A stretch of DNA of 8,453 nucleotides from Treponema sp. Lineage in GTDB: Bacteria; Spirochaetota; Spirochaetia; Treponematales; Treponemataceae. The notes below the pieces were generated by a model. The model saw only the letters and a program-made list of their open reading frames with translations. It had not been told where the DNA came from and did no database searches. The position numbers and the translations under genes are program-made. Each line of letters begins with the position of its first letter. The stretch's first letter is position 1. Below are positions 1 through 6,937 of the stretch, piece after piece. The stretch spans positions 12,560 to 21,012 of the forward strand of contig DMQP01000155.1 of assembly GCA_003455655.1 (NCBI GenBank), given 5' to 3'.

Positions 1-294
1 TTTTGCACTTTTAAGAACATAAAATAATTGTGGGCTTACAGAAACTGCATTACGTCCTGCACAAGAATTTACTTTATTTAGTTCTGAATCTTCGCGCGTA
101 GTGCTAAAGGTTTTTTCTACATTTTCAAGACATGCCGAAAGTTGAGCATATAAGTCTTTTGTTCCGTCTGAATAAGCGTTAATAGTGCAAACCGTACCTA
201 AGGCTTGAACAGTCAGAGCTTCTTGGCGTTGTGCACAAGAACTTGCAAAGAGACATAAAAAAACAGCAGTTAGTGAAAAGACCCAAAGTCTCAT
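1..294 (-). CDS. apbE: FAD:protein FMN transferase (ApbE family) lipoprotein, 3' part missing
   Basis: ApbE enzymes split FAD and attach FMN covalently to a Ser/Thr of extracytoplasmic target proteins. Only the first 98 residues are in the window; the gene runs off the left edge. Residues 1-20 form a lipoprotein signal peptide: a hydrophobic core, then FASSC with Cys20 as the likely lipidated residue, acceptable for the loose spirochaete lipobox. The mature part opens with the family's beta-strand around ALGTVCTINAY (31-41). A helix follows, then the signature FSTTREDSELNKVN (63-76), matching the ApbE pattern FS..-DSEL-.-N, and then the VSVSPQLFYVLKSA segment (84-97). The start is the ATG at 294, four bases after the stop of the flavodoxin/ferredoxin gene, with AGAGGA/AAGG upstream as ribosome site. 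It is the last visible gene of the three-gene minus-strand operon. The catalytic C-terminal half cannot be checked, so activity is assumed from family. No FMN-binding target domain is visible in the neighbours. Confidence 0.87.
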   Translation of the reverse strand, partial: MRLWVFSLTAVFLCLFASSCAQRQEALTVQALGTVCTINAYSDGTKDLYAQLSACLENVEKTFSTTREDSELNKVNSCAGRNAVSVSPQLFYVLKSAK

Positions 295-298
295 TGCC

Positions 299-1210
299 TT
301 ATTCCTCTGGGGTACAGGTAAGTTCTATGCCAGCATTGCGTAAAGTTTGATCACATCGGCGGTAGTATTTGTAGTACAACCACTTTTTAATTCCCTTAAG
401 TTCTTTTCCAAAACAGGGGAAAGGAAGCGATGAGTCATGTGCTGTTTTTTCAATTTGATAAGAACCGTTTATGCGCCAATTATTCAAAAGACCAATGCTA
501 ATAGCACAAGTGGGACAGTTAAAGGAACAGCGAACACACAGAGCACAATGTGTTTTAAACGAAAACTTACCGTCAACAAATGAAATGTTTTGTAAAGGAC
601 ATGTTTTTACACACTTCATACACTTAACACATTTAGTCATGTCAACTTTCATGAAGGGACCTTGTGCTTTTGCATACAACCATTCAATGCGCACTAAGGG
701 AACAAACCAGGCTTTAAGTGGATTTGTATGAACATTTTCCGCACATCCTTTTTGCAAATCTTTTACATTTGCCTGAACCATTGCATAGGCATACCAGTAT
801 TCAGACTTTACCATTTCTGGAGTATGACGAAAAATCATGTTGTAAGGCATAACATAATGACGCTCTGTTAAAAATTCAAAACCCTTACGTTCAAGAATGC
901 CTATCATCTTTTGAGAAGAATAATTATTAAAGGTTAAACCTTCACCGCTTGTCTTAAAAATAAAAGCTTGTTTTTTCTGAGAAGGAGCAGCTAGACTACG
1001 ACAAAAGTTGACCATAATTTGCGGTGCGTTAAATCCATGCACAGGGTAAGCAAAGCCAACTAAATCAAAAGCATCTACTTCTGGAATAGCTTGTCCAGAA
1101 CCTAAACTGTATATTGTTGTGTCATAGTCTGAAAAAAATTTTTTATATAAACCTGCAACAAGCAGCGTGTTTCCTGTTCCCGAAAAAACATAGATGACGC
1201 ATTTTTTCAT
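299..1210 (-). CDS. EFR1-type flavodoxin / two [4Fe-4S] ferredoxin fusion protein
   Basis: This is a 303-residue cytoplasmic electron carrier or reductase with a flavodoxin-like domain joined to a bacterial two-cluster ferredoxin. The N-terminus has a beta-strand and the FMN phosphate-binding loop SGTGNT (10-15). The YPVHGFNAP stretch (55-63) and FKTSGEG (85-91) are the usual conserved loops of this family. After a linker come two CxxCxxCxxxCP motifs: C194, C197, C200, C204 and C222, C225, C228, C232, each enough for one 4Fe-4S cluster. There is no signal peptide or membrane segment. The ATG at 1210 overlaps the upstream epimerase stop by one base (TAATG), implying translational coupling; a weak AGGT lies about 9 nt upstream. 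ApbE follows after 4 bases. The domain order matches the family annotated as EFR1 ferredoxins. The physiological electron donor and acceptor are unknown. Pairing with an SDR enzyme suggests it may supply electrons to, or act on a product of, the same pathway; that part is inference. Confidence 0.87.
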   Translation of the reverse strand: MKKCVIYVFSGTGNTLLVAGLYKKFFSDYDTTIYSLGSGQAIPEVDAFDLVGFAYPVHGFNAPQIMVNFCRSLAAPSQKKQAFIFKTSGEGLTFNNYSSQKMIGILERKGFEFLTERHYVMPYNMIFRHTPEMVKSEYWYAYAMVQANVKDLQKGCAENVHTNPLKAWFVPLVRIEWLYAKAQGPFMKVDMTKCVKCMKCVKTCPLQNISFVDGKFSFKTHCALCVRCSFNCPTCAISIGLLNNWRINGSYQIEKTAHDSSLPFPCFGKELKGIKKWLYYKYYRRCDQTLRNAGIELTCTPEE

Positions 1211-2811
1211 TAGAGTTTACCTGCACTTACAATTAAATCATCATCTTCGTGTGGGTCATAGGGATACACATTATGTTCTTCTGACTTTGAATGGGTGTCA
1301 TACCAAATTTGTGCATAGAAGGGAATATGTGCGCTTAGTTGATCAAAAGCCCATGGTGTTTCTGGCGGTAAAGCTTCACAACAAACAGGACACCAAAAAC
1401 CAGCTTTAAGAATTGCAAAAGGAGTTGAACTAAACTCGTGACCTTGGTGGCACTTCCATTTTAAAGCAGTATGCAAATCTCCTTTAATAACCGAAGAACT
1501 TACCAGTGAACCTCCACGGAAAGCAGCTGCATCCTGCATATCTTTTAAATCAAGTTCGCTGTCAGCTTTTGATTCATCGTATCCATGATTCAATTTGTAG
1601 CGTTCAGCATTAGCTTCATCTTTTAGCGCTTGATAATCAATAGAACCTTCAGGAGTTTGTCCTTTTGCTAAAACAGGAAAAGTCTTCCATGTTTTAGGGA
1701 ATGCATCGTAAGCTTCTTTTCCTCCCCAGAAGGCATCAATACGACCTTTCTTTCCCAGACGAATCCAGTTTTGAGGAGCATTAGAATTCGTTAACAAACG
1801 TTCAATTGCAAATTTACGAATAAGTTTTGCAGGAACAAGGCGACCCAACTTGTAGTACCACAATTGTTTTGCCATGCGCTTCCAAAAGTCTTTGCTACTT
1901 TCACTTCGATAGTTAAGCCATTTGTCAAGAACATCTGAGTCGGTATACCACACACCGTGGAAATTGCGAGGAATGTTCCAGTGAGGTTCAAAGAATTTTT
2001 CTGCACTTGCACCCATAAGTCCAAAGCCTGAATTAAAAGTGTCATACCCTGTTTCGCGACAAGATGCACCGCCACCGATGTTATAGTCATTACGCCAAAA
2101 ACCTTCAAGTTTATGTTCCAAATCGTAATCAACAAGATGTTCCAAAAGCACACCAGAGTCTCGGTCGGTAATCCATTCAAAAGGAGCATTCCAACAAGTG
2201 TGGAACATAAGACCATCGTTCATATTGTTTGCAAGAAAATACTTATGGTAAACAGCAGTCTGTCGAAGAACAACCCAATGAGCAAGACCGCTTTCAATGA
2301 CATAACGTTCTGCTTTTATTTTTGTTGCTGAATAATAATCATAGGCACTACCCATAACAGGGTCTCCCATTCTGCACCAAGGATGATGATAATCGCGGTT
2401 ACCGTAAACAGCGACAGTTGAAATGTAAACAAGTTTTATTTCTTCTTGTCTGCCTGAATTTTTTATTGCATCGACAATGTGTTTTGTTCCGCCTAAATTT
2501 ACAGCAATAGTATTTTGAGGATTGTGATCTGCTTTAGGAGGAATAACAGCCGCACAGTGAATGACATAATCTGCACCTTCGATAAGACAAGCAACATCAT
2601 CTGCATTTGTTATGTTACCCTGCACAAGAGTAATTCTGTTTTTACCTTTTTTAAGCAGTGATTTAAAGAAGCTACGCGCTTTACCAGGATTTCGAGCAAG
2701 AACACGAATAGCATAGTTATTTTTTGATTCAAGCAAATGGGCAAGCACTTCTCCACCCATAGCACCAGTTGCACCAGTAAGAGCAATTACAATTTGTTTA
2801 TTCTGATTCAT
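1210..2811 (-). CDS. NAD(P)-dependent epimerase/dehydratase (extended SDR) with C-terminal zinc-ribbon region
   Basis: The protein has 533 residues from the ATG at 2811. Residues 7-300 are an extended SDR: Rossmann glycine motif TGATGAMG (12-19), a LVQGNITN segment with the acidic turn (62-69), HCAA (85-88), the catalytic Ser131-Thr132 after the VYI strand, and YSATK with Tyr160 and Lys164. Sugar-nucleotide or lipid-linked substrates are typical of the family; the actual one is not readable. The C-terminal ~200 residues are not SDR. They include a zinc-ribbon-like motif, W452-x-C454-x-x-G-H458-x-F, then W-C474-P-V-C477-C478, resembling the CxxGH...CPxC treble-clef type. At about 530 residues the protein is much longer than a plain 300-330-residue epimerase. 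An upstream in-frame GTG at 2838 lies within the predicted -35/-10 spacer, so the ATG at 2811 is preferred. No Shine-Dalgarno precedes the ATG. It is the first gene of the operon with the flavodoxin/ferredoxin and apbE, and is divergent from the two-component system. Confidence 0.85.
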   Translation of the reverse strand: MNQNKQIVIALTGATGAMGGEVLAHLLESKNNYAIRVLARNPGKARSFFKSLLKKGKNRITLVQGNITNADDVACLIEGADYVIHCAAVIPPKADHNPQNTIAVNLGGTKHIVDAIKNSGRQEEIKLVYISTVAVYGNRDYHHPWCRMGDPVMGSAYDYYSATKIKAERYVIESGLAHWVVLRQTAVYHKYFLANNMNDGLMFHTCWNAPFEWITDRDSGVLLEHLVDYDLEHKLEGFWRNDYNIGGGASCRETGYDTFNSGFGLMGASAEKFFEPHWNIPRNFHGVWYTDSDVLDKWLNYRSESSKDFWKRMAKQLWYYKLGRLVPAKLIRKFAIERLLTNSNAPQNWIRLGKKGRIDAFWGGKEAYDAFPKTWKTFPVLAKGQTPEGSIDYQALKDEANAERYKLNHGYDESKADSELDLKDMQDAAAFRGGSLVSSSVIKGDLHTALKWKCHQGHEFSSTPFAILKAGFWCPVCCEALPPETPWAFDQLSAHIPFYAQIWYDTHSKSEEHNVYPYDPHEDDDLIVSAGKL

Positions 2812-2817
2812 GTCTAT

Positions 2818-2846
2818 ACTGTAGCAAATTTCAAACACAAGGACAA
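2818..2846 (-). promoter_or_regulatory. Promoter of the epimerase operon, predicted leaderless
   Basis: On the minus strand the -35 TTGTCC (2841-2846), a 17-bp spacer and the -10 TACAGT (2818-2823) form a sigma-70-type promoter. Only six bases separate the -10 from the ATG at 2811, so transcription should begin at or within a base or two of the start codon. The -35 lies inside one copy of the 11-bp direct repeat, so a protein bound there would affect this promoter directly. Confidence 0.55.
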
Positions 2847-2853
2847 TGCTTTT
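2843..2853 (+). repeat. Direct repeat copy 1, ACAATGCTTTT, candidate operator
   Basis: The 11-bp sequence ACAATGCTTTT occurs twice, perfectly, in the 82-bp divergent promoter region, with starts 40 bp apart (2843 and 2883), about four helical turns. This copy covers most of the minus-strand -35 of the epimerase operon. SARP-type regulators are known to bind direct repeats near promoters, and a regulator with such a domain is encoded just downstream. Operator function is inference; the repeat itself is seen. Confidence 0.5.
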
Positions 2854-2858
2854 AGCTC

Positions 2859-2887
2859 GTGACTAAATTCTATTTGAATGATACAAT
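2859..2887 (+). promoter_or_regulatory. Promoter of the two-component operon, predicted leaderless
   Basis: A good -10, TACAAT (2882-2887), lies 17 bp from a weak -35, GTGACT (2859-2864, keeping the TGAC core). Six bases then lead to the GTG at 2894, placing the expected transcription start at the first base of the gene. No Shine-Dalgarno is present, and the in-frame codon at 2879 is a stop, so the gene cannot start much further upstream. A weak -35 would fit a promoter needing an activator. Confidence 0.5.
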
Positions 2888-2893
2888 GCTTTT
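2883..2893 (+). repeat. Direct repeat copy 2, ACAATGCTTTT, candidate operator
   Basis: Second perfect copy of the 11-bp repeat, same orientation as the copy at 2843. It includes the last five bases of the -10 hexamer of the kinase gene and ends immediately before the kinase GTG start. Occupancy here would be expected to block the kinase promoter, consistent with autoregulation of the two-component operon. Part of the identity could simply reflect promoter and start-site constraints, but the extension through GCTTTT is not needed for a promoter. Confidence 0.5.
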
Positions 2894-4183
2894 GTGTATT
2901 ACGCTCTTAACTGCACGCTTTCTGTTTTTTGCTCGATTGTCATGCTTGTCATTTTTATTTCTCTTGCTCTTACTCAGAGATACCTTCAGGAACAGTCGCA
3001 CTATATTATACACTTAGTGGGAACGACCTTTCTGATGGATTTTTCGGACACTTGCAGTTGGATTACACTCATTGCCTTTGAACAGACAGACTTTATCAAT
3101 TTACTACACGACATTTTCCGCATTCTTGTTTTTGCAAGTTACTATGCAATTCTTTCGCTCTATGTATATTACACAATCAGTTCACTTCCGAACAAAACAA
3201 AACGAACTTGGATTCCTGCACACATAGCACTCTTTACTTGCATACTGGCAACAATTGGCTGGAGCATTTCTGTTTTTAACGGAATGTTTTACCGCATTGA
3301 CGATGGAAGATTTTCTTTAGGACCGCTGTACTGGTTTGGTCAATTAGGCGGATACATTATTTTAGGAATAGAAGCACTTCTTACCATACGATACCGAAAA
3401 CAATTTAGCAGACAAACACAAATCGTTCTTCTTCTACTAACATTTTTCCCTTTACTTGCAGTGTTACTTCGCTTGTTTCTTAACAACATTTCTTTTATGC
3501 CCGCTTGCATTTCTCTTTCCATTATTCTTGTCTACATATTCCTCCATGTAGAATCGGTTCAAATAAGACAGCAAATGGAACTAACACTTGCACAAGACAG
3601 AATTTCTTTGATGATTGGAAAAGTACAGCCACATTTTATTTTTAATGTACTCAATTCAATCTATGTGCTTTGTGACAAAAATCCGCAAGCAGGAAAACAA
3701 GCCATTAGCGACTTTGCACATTATCTGCGTACGAATCTTGATGTGTTTGAACACAACCAGACATTAATTCCCTTTGACAAAGAACTTGAACATGTTAAGC
3801 ACTACATAAATCTTGAGCACATGCGCTTTGAAGATGAACTAAAAGTTAACTACGACATAACAAGAACAGATTTTTCTATTCCTCCGTTAACCATTCAGCC
3901 GCTTGTAGAAAATGCAATTAAACATGGCATCTTAAAAAAGAAAGGTGGCGGTTTGCTTTCCATAGCAACTTACAGTACTCAAAAAAACATTGTCATAACA
4001 GTAAGCGATACTGGAGTTGGATTTGACAGCACAAAAGAAATTGACACAACAAAACATATAGGAATTGCCAACACAAGAACACGACTTTCGCAAGCATGCG
4101 GAGCAACACTTAGCATAAAAAGCACTGAAGGTTGTGGAACTGTTGCAACAATTACTATTCCACAGGAGAGGGTTTTAAAATGA
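2894..4183 (+). CDS. Sensor histidine kinase, LytS-like (polytopic sensor + His_kinase + HATPase)
   Basis: The protein has 429 residues. The first ~220 are strongly hydrophobic, with about seven predicted membrane spans (roughly 8-27, 37-60, 72-96, 109-128, 145-166, 176-198, 200-218) and no large extracytoplasmic domain, so it probably senses a membrane-associated or small ligand. The cytoplasmic part has the LytS-family phosphoacceptor motif QPHFIFN (245-251, His247), then the ATPase N-box PLVENAIKHG (336-345), the G1 box DTGVG (372-376) and a glycine-containing loop GCGT (413-416). This is the His_kinase/HATPase pair of LytS/YehU-type kinases. The start is GTG at 2894: an in-frame stop lies 15 bases upstream, and the next in-frame start candidate, at codon 17, would cut into the first membrane span. 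Its end overlaps the response regulator by ATGA, so the two are a cognate pair. The segment FNGMFYRIDDGRF...YW (128-147) has a close counterpart in the membrane diguanylate cyclase at 6952-8112. Confidence 0.87.
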   Translation: MYYALNCTLSVFCSIVMLVIFISLALTQRYLQEQSHYIIHLVGTTFLMDFSDTCSWITLIAFEQTDFINLLHDIFRILVFASYYAILSLYVYYTISSLPNKTKRTWIPAHIALFTCILATIGWSISVFNGMFYRIDDGRFSLGPLYWFGQLGGYIILGIEALLTIRYRKQFSRQTQIVLLLLTFFPLLAVLLRLFLNNISFMPACISLSIILVYIFLHVESVQIRQQMELTLAQDRISLMIGKVQPHFIFNVLNSIYVLCDKNPQAGKQAISDFAHYLRTNLDVFEHNQTLIPFDKELEHVKHYINLEHMRFEDELKVNYDITRTDFSIPPLTIQPLVENAIKHGILKKKGGGLLSIATYSTQKNIVITVSDTGVGFDSTKEIDTTKHIGIANTRTRLSQACGATLSIKSTEGCGTVATITIPQERVLK

Positions 4184-4962
4184 ACATACTGGCACTTGAT
4201 GACGAAAAACTAGCGCTGGAAGGAGTTGTCTCTTCAATAAAAGCAGCACTTCCCAACGCAGTCATTCATTCTTTTAATGATCCGGAAGAAGCACTTAAAG
4301 ACGCAAAAACATTTTGTCCTCACATTGCATTTTTAGATATTGAAACACGTGGACTAAGCGGACTTGAAGTTGCAGAAAAATTAAAAAAAGAAAATAAACG
4401 CATAAACATAATTTTCGTAACAGGTTTCGAACACTACATGAAAAAAGCATTTGACATGCACGCAAGCGGCTATGTTACAAAACCAGTTACCGAAGAACAA
4501 ATAAAAAATGAATTACAAAATCTTCGTTATGACATTCAAGAATCACCAAAAATTTTCATGCGCACTTTCGGAACATTTGAAGTATTTATAAACGACAAAG
4601 CTGTTTCCTTTGCCTATTCAAAATCAAAGGAACTTCTTGCTCTTTTAGTGGATGCACGCGGTGCTTTTTGTTCCATGGGTTCCCTCTTGTACTACTTGTG
4701 GGATGAAAACGATGCTATAAACAGAAAGTCATATTTCAGGAACTTAGTTGCAGACATTCGAAAAACATTTAGAGCTCAACACTGCCAGGACATTTTAATT
4801 GCTTCTCGAGGAAGTCTTTGCATTGACCAAAGAAAAATACGCTGTGACTATTGGGATTATTTGGCTCAAAAAGACTATGCCCTACACTCTTTTACTGGGG
4901 AATATATGTCTCAATACAGTTGGGCAGAAAATACTTTGGGCTCTCTTTCTTACATAAAATAA
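4180..4962 (+). CDS. Response regulator: receiver domain + SARP/OmpR-type winged-helix DNA-binding domain
   Basis: The protein has 260 residues from the ATG at 4180, which overlaps the kinase stop (ATGA) and follows a GGAGAGG ribosome site about 9 nt upstream. An in-frame ATG at 4132 exists but lies within the kinase C-terminus and would add residues unlike a receiver start. The receiver (1-118) has the acidic pair D7-D8, phosphoacceptor Asp53 in AFLDIE, Thr81 in FVTGF and Lys101 in TKP. Residues ~125-225 are not LytTR, the usual partner of LytS-like kinases. They look like the winged helix of SARP/OmpR regulators, with a strand-rich start (FMRTFGTFEVFIN), KSKELLALLVDARGAF, a recognition-helix region and a final wing. 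A short tail ending near YMSQYSWAE resembles the first part of a bacterial transcriptional activator domain, not full length. It probably binds direct repeats; the 11-bp repeat upstream of the kinase is the best candidate target. Confidence 0.87.
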   Translation: MNILALDDEKLALEGVVSSIKAALPNAVIHSFNDPEEALKDAKTFCPHIAFLDIETRGLSGLEVAEKLKKENKRINIIFVTGFEHYMKKAFDMHASGYVTKPVTEEQIKNELQNLRYDIQESPKIFMRTFGTFEVFINDKAVSFAYSKSKELLALLVDARGAFCSMGSLLYYLWDENDAINRKSYFRNLVADIRKTFRAQHCQDILIASRGSLCIDQRKIRCDYWDYLAQKDYALHSFTGEYMSQYSWAENTLGSLSYIK

Positions 4963-5022
4963 CATTAAATTCATACGATTTATTGCACTTTTATTGCATC
5001 AAATGTGCTAAAATTATCTTAA

Positions 5023-5089
5023 GAAGATACGGTTGGATCTTTGTTTTCTTCATACAGGTGTTCTACCCAACCATATCTTCCTTTTTTTT
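5023..5089 (+). terminator. Intrinsic terminator after the two-component operon, with possible alternative hairpin
   Basis: Bases 5023-5036 pair with 5067-5080 (14 positions, one C/A mismatch at 5030/5073), followed by C and eight T (5082-5089). This is a rho-independent terminator 60 bp beyond the regulator's stop. The 30-nt loop is unusually long. The outer left arm (5023-5028) can alternatively pair with 5037-5042 (ATCTTT) in a small local hairpin with an eight-base loop, mutually exclusive with the outer part of the terminator stem. Only the plus strand has a T-run, so it is one-directional. Confidence 0.75.
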
Positions 5090-5097
5090 GCCCTTTG

Positions 5098-5129
5098 TGT
5101 TATACTCTCCGTATGTTTTTATAAGGAGG
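5098..5129 (+). promoter_or_regulatory. Promoter (extended -10) and strong Shine-Dalgarno of the RsbW-like gene
   Basis: TGT-TATACT (5098-5106) is an extended -10 element, with no clear -35 because the preceding terminator T-run occupies that place. Transcription would begin near 5113. A near-consensus ribosome site, AAGGAGG (5123-5129), sits seven bases before the GTG at 5137 and supports that non-ATG start. The normal SD here contrasts with the SD-less genes elsewhere in the window. Confidence 0.6.
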
Positions 5130-5136
5130 GAGATAA

Positions 5137-5544
5137 GTGCAACAATTGACCCTTACTGCAACAGACGAAAATCTGTCTGCCGTAAACGACTTTATACACG
5201 AAGCCGCAGCACCTTTTAATCCTCCCGAAGCAACAATGCTTAAAGTAGACCTTGCCGTTGAAGAACTTTTTGTAAACATAGCGCACTATGCCTATGCCCC
5301 AGACACAGGGAATGTTACGATTGAGTGTTCTGTAAGTGAAAGCCCCGCAACAATAAGCATTTCGTTGATTGACAGTGGAATTCCCTACAATCCGCTTGAA
5401 AAAGAAGATCCCGATATAACACAAAAACTTGAAGACCGTGCAATAGGTGGCATGGGCATTTTCCTTACCAAACAGTACATGGATAACATTTCATACAACT
5501 ACACGGATGGAAAAAACAAAATCACTATACAGAAAAAACTGTAA
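5137..5544 (+). CDS. RsbW/SpoIIAB-like ATP-binding regulatory protein (GHKL fold)
   Basis: The 135-residue single-domain protein belongs to the HATPase_c_2 group (RsbW/SpoIIAB). Known members are serine kinases and anti-sigma factors that switch partners with a STAS-domain anti-anti-sigma factor. Visible ATP-site elements are the N-box VEELFVNIAHYAY (41-53; Glu43, Asn47), the G1-like DSGIPYNP (79-86) and the glycine-rich GGMGIFL lid (104-110). The length is normal for the family, and no membrane or sensory region is present. The start is GTG at 5137, chosen from the AAGGAGG seven bases upstream. It stands alone: no STAS protein, PP2C phosphatase or sigma factor is adjacent, so its partners must be elsewhere and an anti-sigma role is only inferred from family. 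Its stop is one base from the stop of the convergent diguanylate cyclase, with no terminator between. Its codons and composition are like its neighbours. Confidence 0.85.
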   Translation: MQQLTLTATDENLSAVNDFIHEAAAPFNPPEATMLKVDLAVEELFVNIAHYAYAPDTGNVTIECSVSESPATISISLIDSGIPYNPLEKEDPDITQKLEDRAIGGMGIFLTKQYMDNISYNYTDGKNKITIQKKL

Positions 5545-5545
5545 A

Positions 5546-6931
5546 TTACTTTCGTGCTATATCTGGATGTAAGGCATAGAATTTATTTTTAAACTCATAC
5601 ATTCGTTCATCGGCAACATGCATACAATGTCGCAAAGATTTTTCGTTTTCACTCCAGTCAGAACCAATAGCAAGTGACACGGGAGCACCATAATCGCTTT
5701 CTGCACGCAAGCGCTCAACTTTTTTGTCAAAGTCTTTTTTTGAACAGCCGGGAACAATAATAACAAACTCATCGCCACCAGCCCTATAAATTTCATCTGA
5801 CTTGTCAAAATGATGTCGTAAAAAATTTGCTGCATTTTTTAACAGTCTGTCACCGGCAGCATGTCCGTTTTCATCATTACACTGTTTAAGCCCATTCAAA
5901 TCTGCAAAGACAACGCCAAAGGGTGTGGGTATTTTTTGTTCTCCGCTTACATGCATGTCGACACGAGCATTCATAGAGTTACGGTTTTTAACATCGGTAA
6001 GAAAATCGACATTACTCATAAACTCAAGTTTTTCCATAAGACTGTTATTTGCAATTTCTGATGAAAGGAAGAATGCGGTAAGTTCAACATATTGTTTTAA
6101 TTCAACAATTTTATCGACATCAAAATTGGTTATGAACAAAACACCCAAAAGTTTTTTTGCTTGAGTAAGGGGAACTAAAACAAGACTCTTTACTCCTGCA
6201 TCGCGAAGACTTTTTACCCAGACCGGATTCTGTTTTTCTAATTCAGCCATGTCGTATTCATTTTTTACAATTACATCGTCACGAACAGAAAGTGTTTCTT
6301 CCCACGAAAAAACAACTTCAGGTGTAAGGTAAGGCATAAAGTCGTCAATAGAAACATTGGGCTGACTAAAGTGAGCACAAAGAGGAGAATACTTTTTCTT
6401 TTGCGTATCCATAAGAATAATACAACTACAAAAAGCATCTGTGTTTTTCTGAATGTCGCAAATAACAGTGTTCATGCTTTTAGTAAAGTTTTCTGAACCG
6501 CGCAAGTTAATGCATGTTTGTATAACCAAAGGAGCAGTCTCTATGGAAATATCAGACATTTTTTCGCTTTCAGGAGCATGAGTGAATTCAAAAAAGAAAA
6601 GAAGGTAAGAAAGTTTTTCTGTATCTACATCAGCAGATAGGGGAATATATGTTCCGTCAGTCCACACGCCCATTGACTTTGTATCAACATACGCATGAAG
6701 ATGCATTTTTTTAACAGCGCAACGGTAACAGAAATCTTCAAAGTTTGGCTCTTTGGGAACTAACTCCGAATAAATCATGTCGTCGCAATAGTTTGGACCC
6801 ATTATTGTTTTGTAGCTTTGATTGGCGCGTACTATACGAATGTCACCATATTTACGGCCGTCAGTGGTTTTCTCAACAGAAAGAACAGCCGCAGCCATTC
6901 CGCACGAATCAACTAAAGCTTGAAAATCCAT
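5546..6931 (-). CDS. Diguanylate cyclase, soluble: N-terminal sensory region + GAF + GGDEF
   Basis: The protein has 461 residues from the ATG at 6931 and no membrane segment. Residues 1-120 form a probable PAS-like sensory region with several cysteines (C10, C49, C68, C71). Residues ~125-290 look like a GAF domain, with VLVPLTQAKKLLGVLFITNF (251-270) as the typical strand pair. Residues ~305-448 are a GGDEF domain: FADLNGLKQCNDENGHAAGD (342-361) with Asp344, YRAGGDEF (382-389), and a final ADERMYEFKNK. The active-site GGDEF is intact, so it should make cyclic di-GMP from two GTP. The inhibitory RxxD site is changed to DKSD (376-379), so product inhibition is probably lost. An in-frame TTG at 6949 is less likely as start: it lacks a ribosome site and lies upstream of the predicted -10. 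It follows the membrane GGDEF gene in the same direction and converges with the RsbW-like gene. Confidence 0.88.
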   Translation of the reverse strand: MDFQALVDSCGMAAAVLSVEKTTDGRKYGDIRIVRANQSYKTIMGPNYCDDMIYSELVPKEPNFEDFCYRCAVKKMHLHAYVDTKSMGVWTDGTYIPLSADVDTEKLSYLLFFFEFTHAPESEKMSDISIETAPLVIQTCINLRGSENFTKSMNTVICDIQKNTDAFCSCIILMDTQKKKYSPLCAHFSQPNVSIDDFMPYLTPEVVFSWEETLSVRDDVIVKNEYDMAELEKQNPVWVKSLRDAGVKSLVLVPLTQAKKLLGVLFITNFDVDKIVELKQYVELTAFFLSSEIANNSLMEKLEFMSNVDFLTDVKNRNSMNARVDMHVSGEQKIPTPFGVVFADLNGLKQCNDENGHAAGDRLLKNAANFLRHHFDKSDEIYRAGGDEFVIIVPGCSKKDFDKKVERLRAESDYGAPVSLAIGSDWSENEKSLRHCMHVADERMYEFKNKFYALHPDIARK

Positions 6932-6937
6932 ACTTCT

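Noticed and set aside
299..1210. The EFR1-type protein as substrate of the neighbouring ApbE
   Set aside because: ApbE here is an exported lipoprotein while the flavodoxin/ferredoxin protein has no export signal, and no ApbE target motif was recognised in it.
4851..5219. Plus-strand open frame of 122 codons crossing the regulator's end, the terminator and the RsbW-like start
   Set aside because: It reads through an intrinsic terminator and overlaps two well-supported genes in another frame; the product has no recognisable pattern.
5119..5424. Minus-strand open frame of 101 codons over the RsbW-like gene
   Set aside because: Antisense shadow of a gene with clear ATP-site motifs; Cys/Tyr/Phe-rich nonsense translation.
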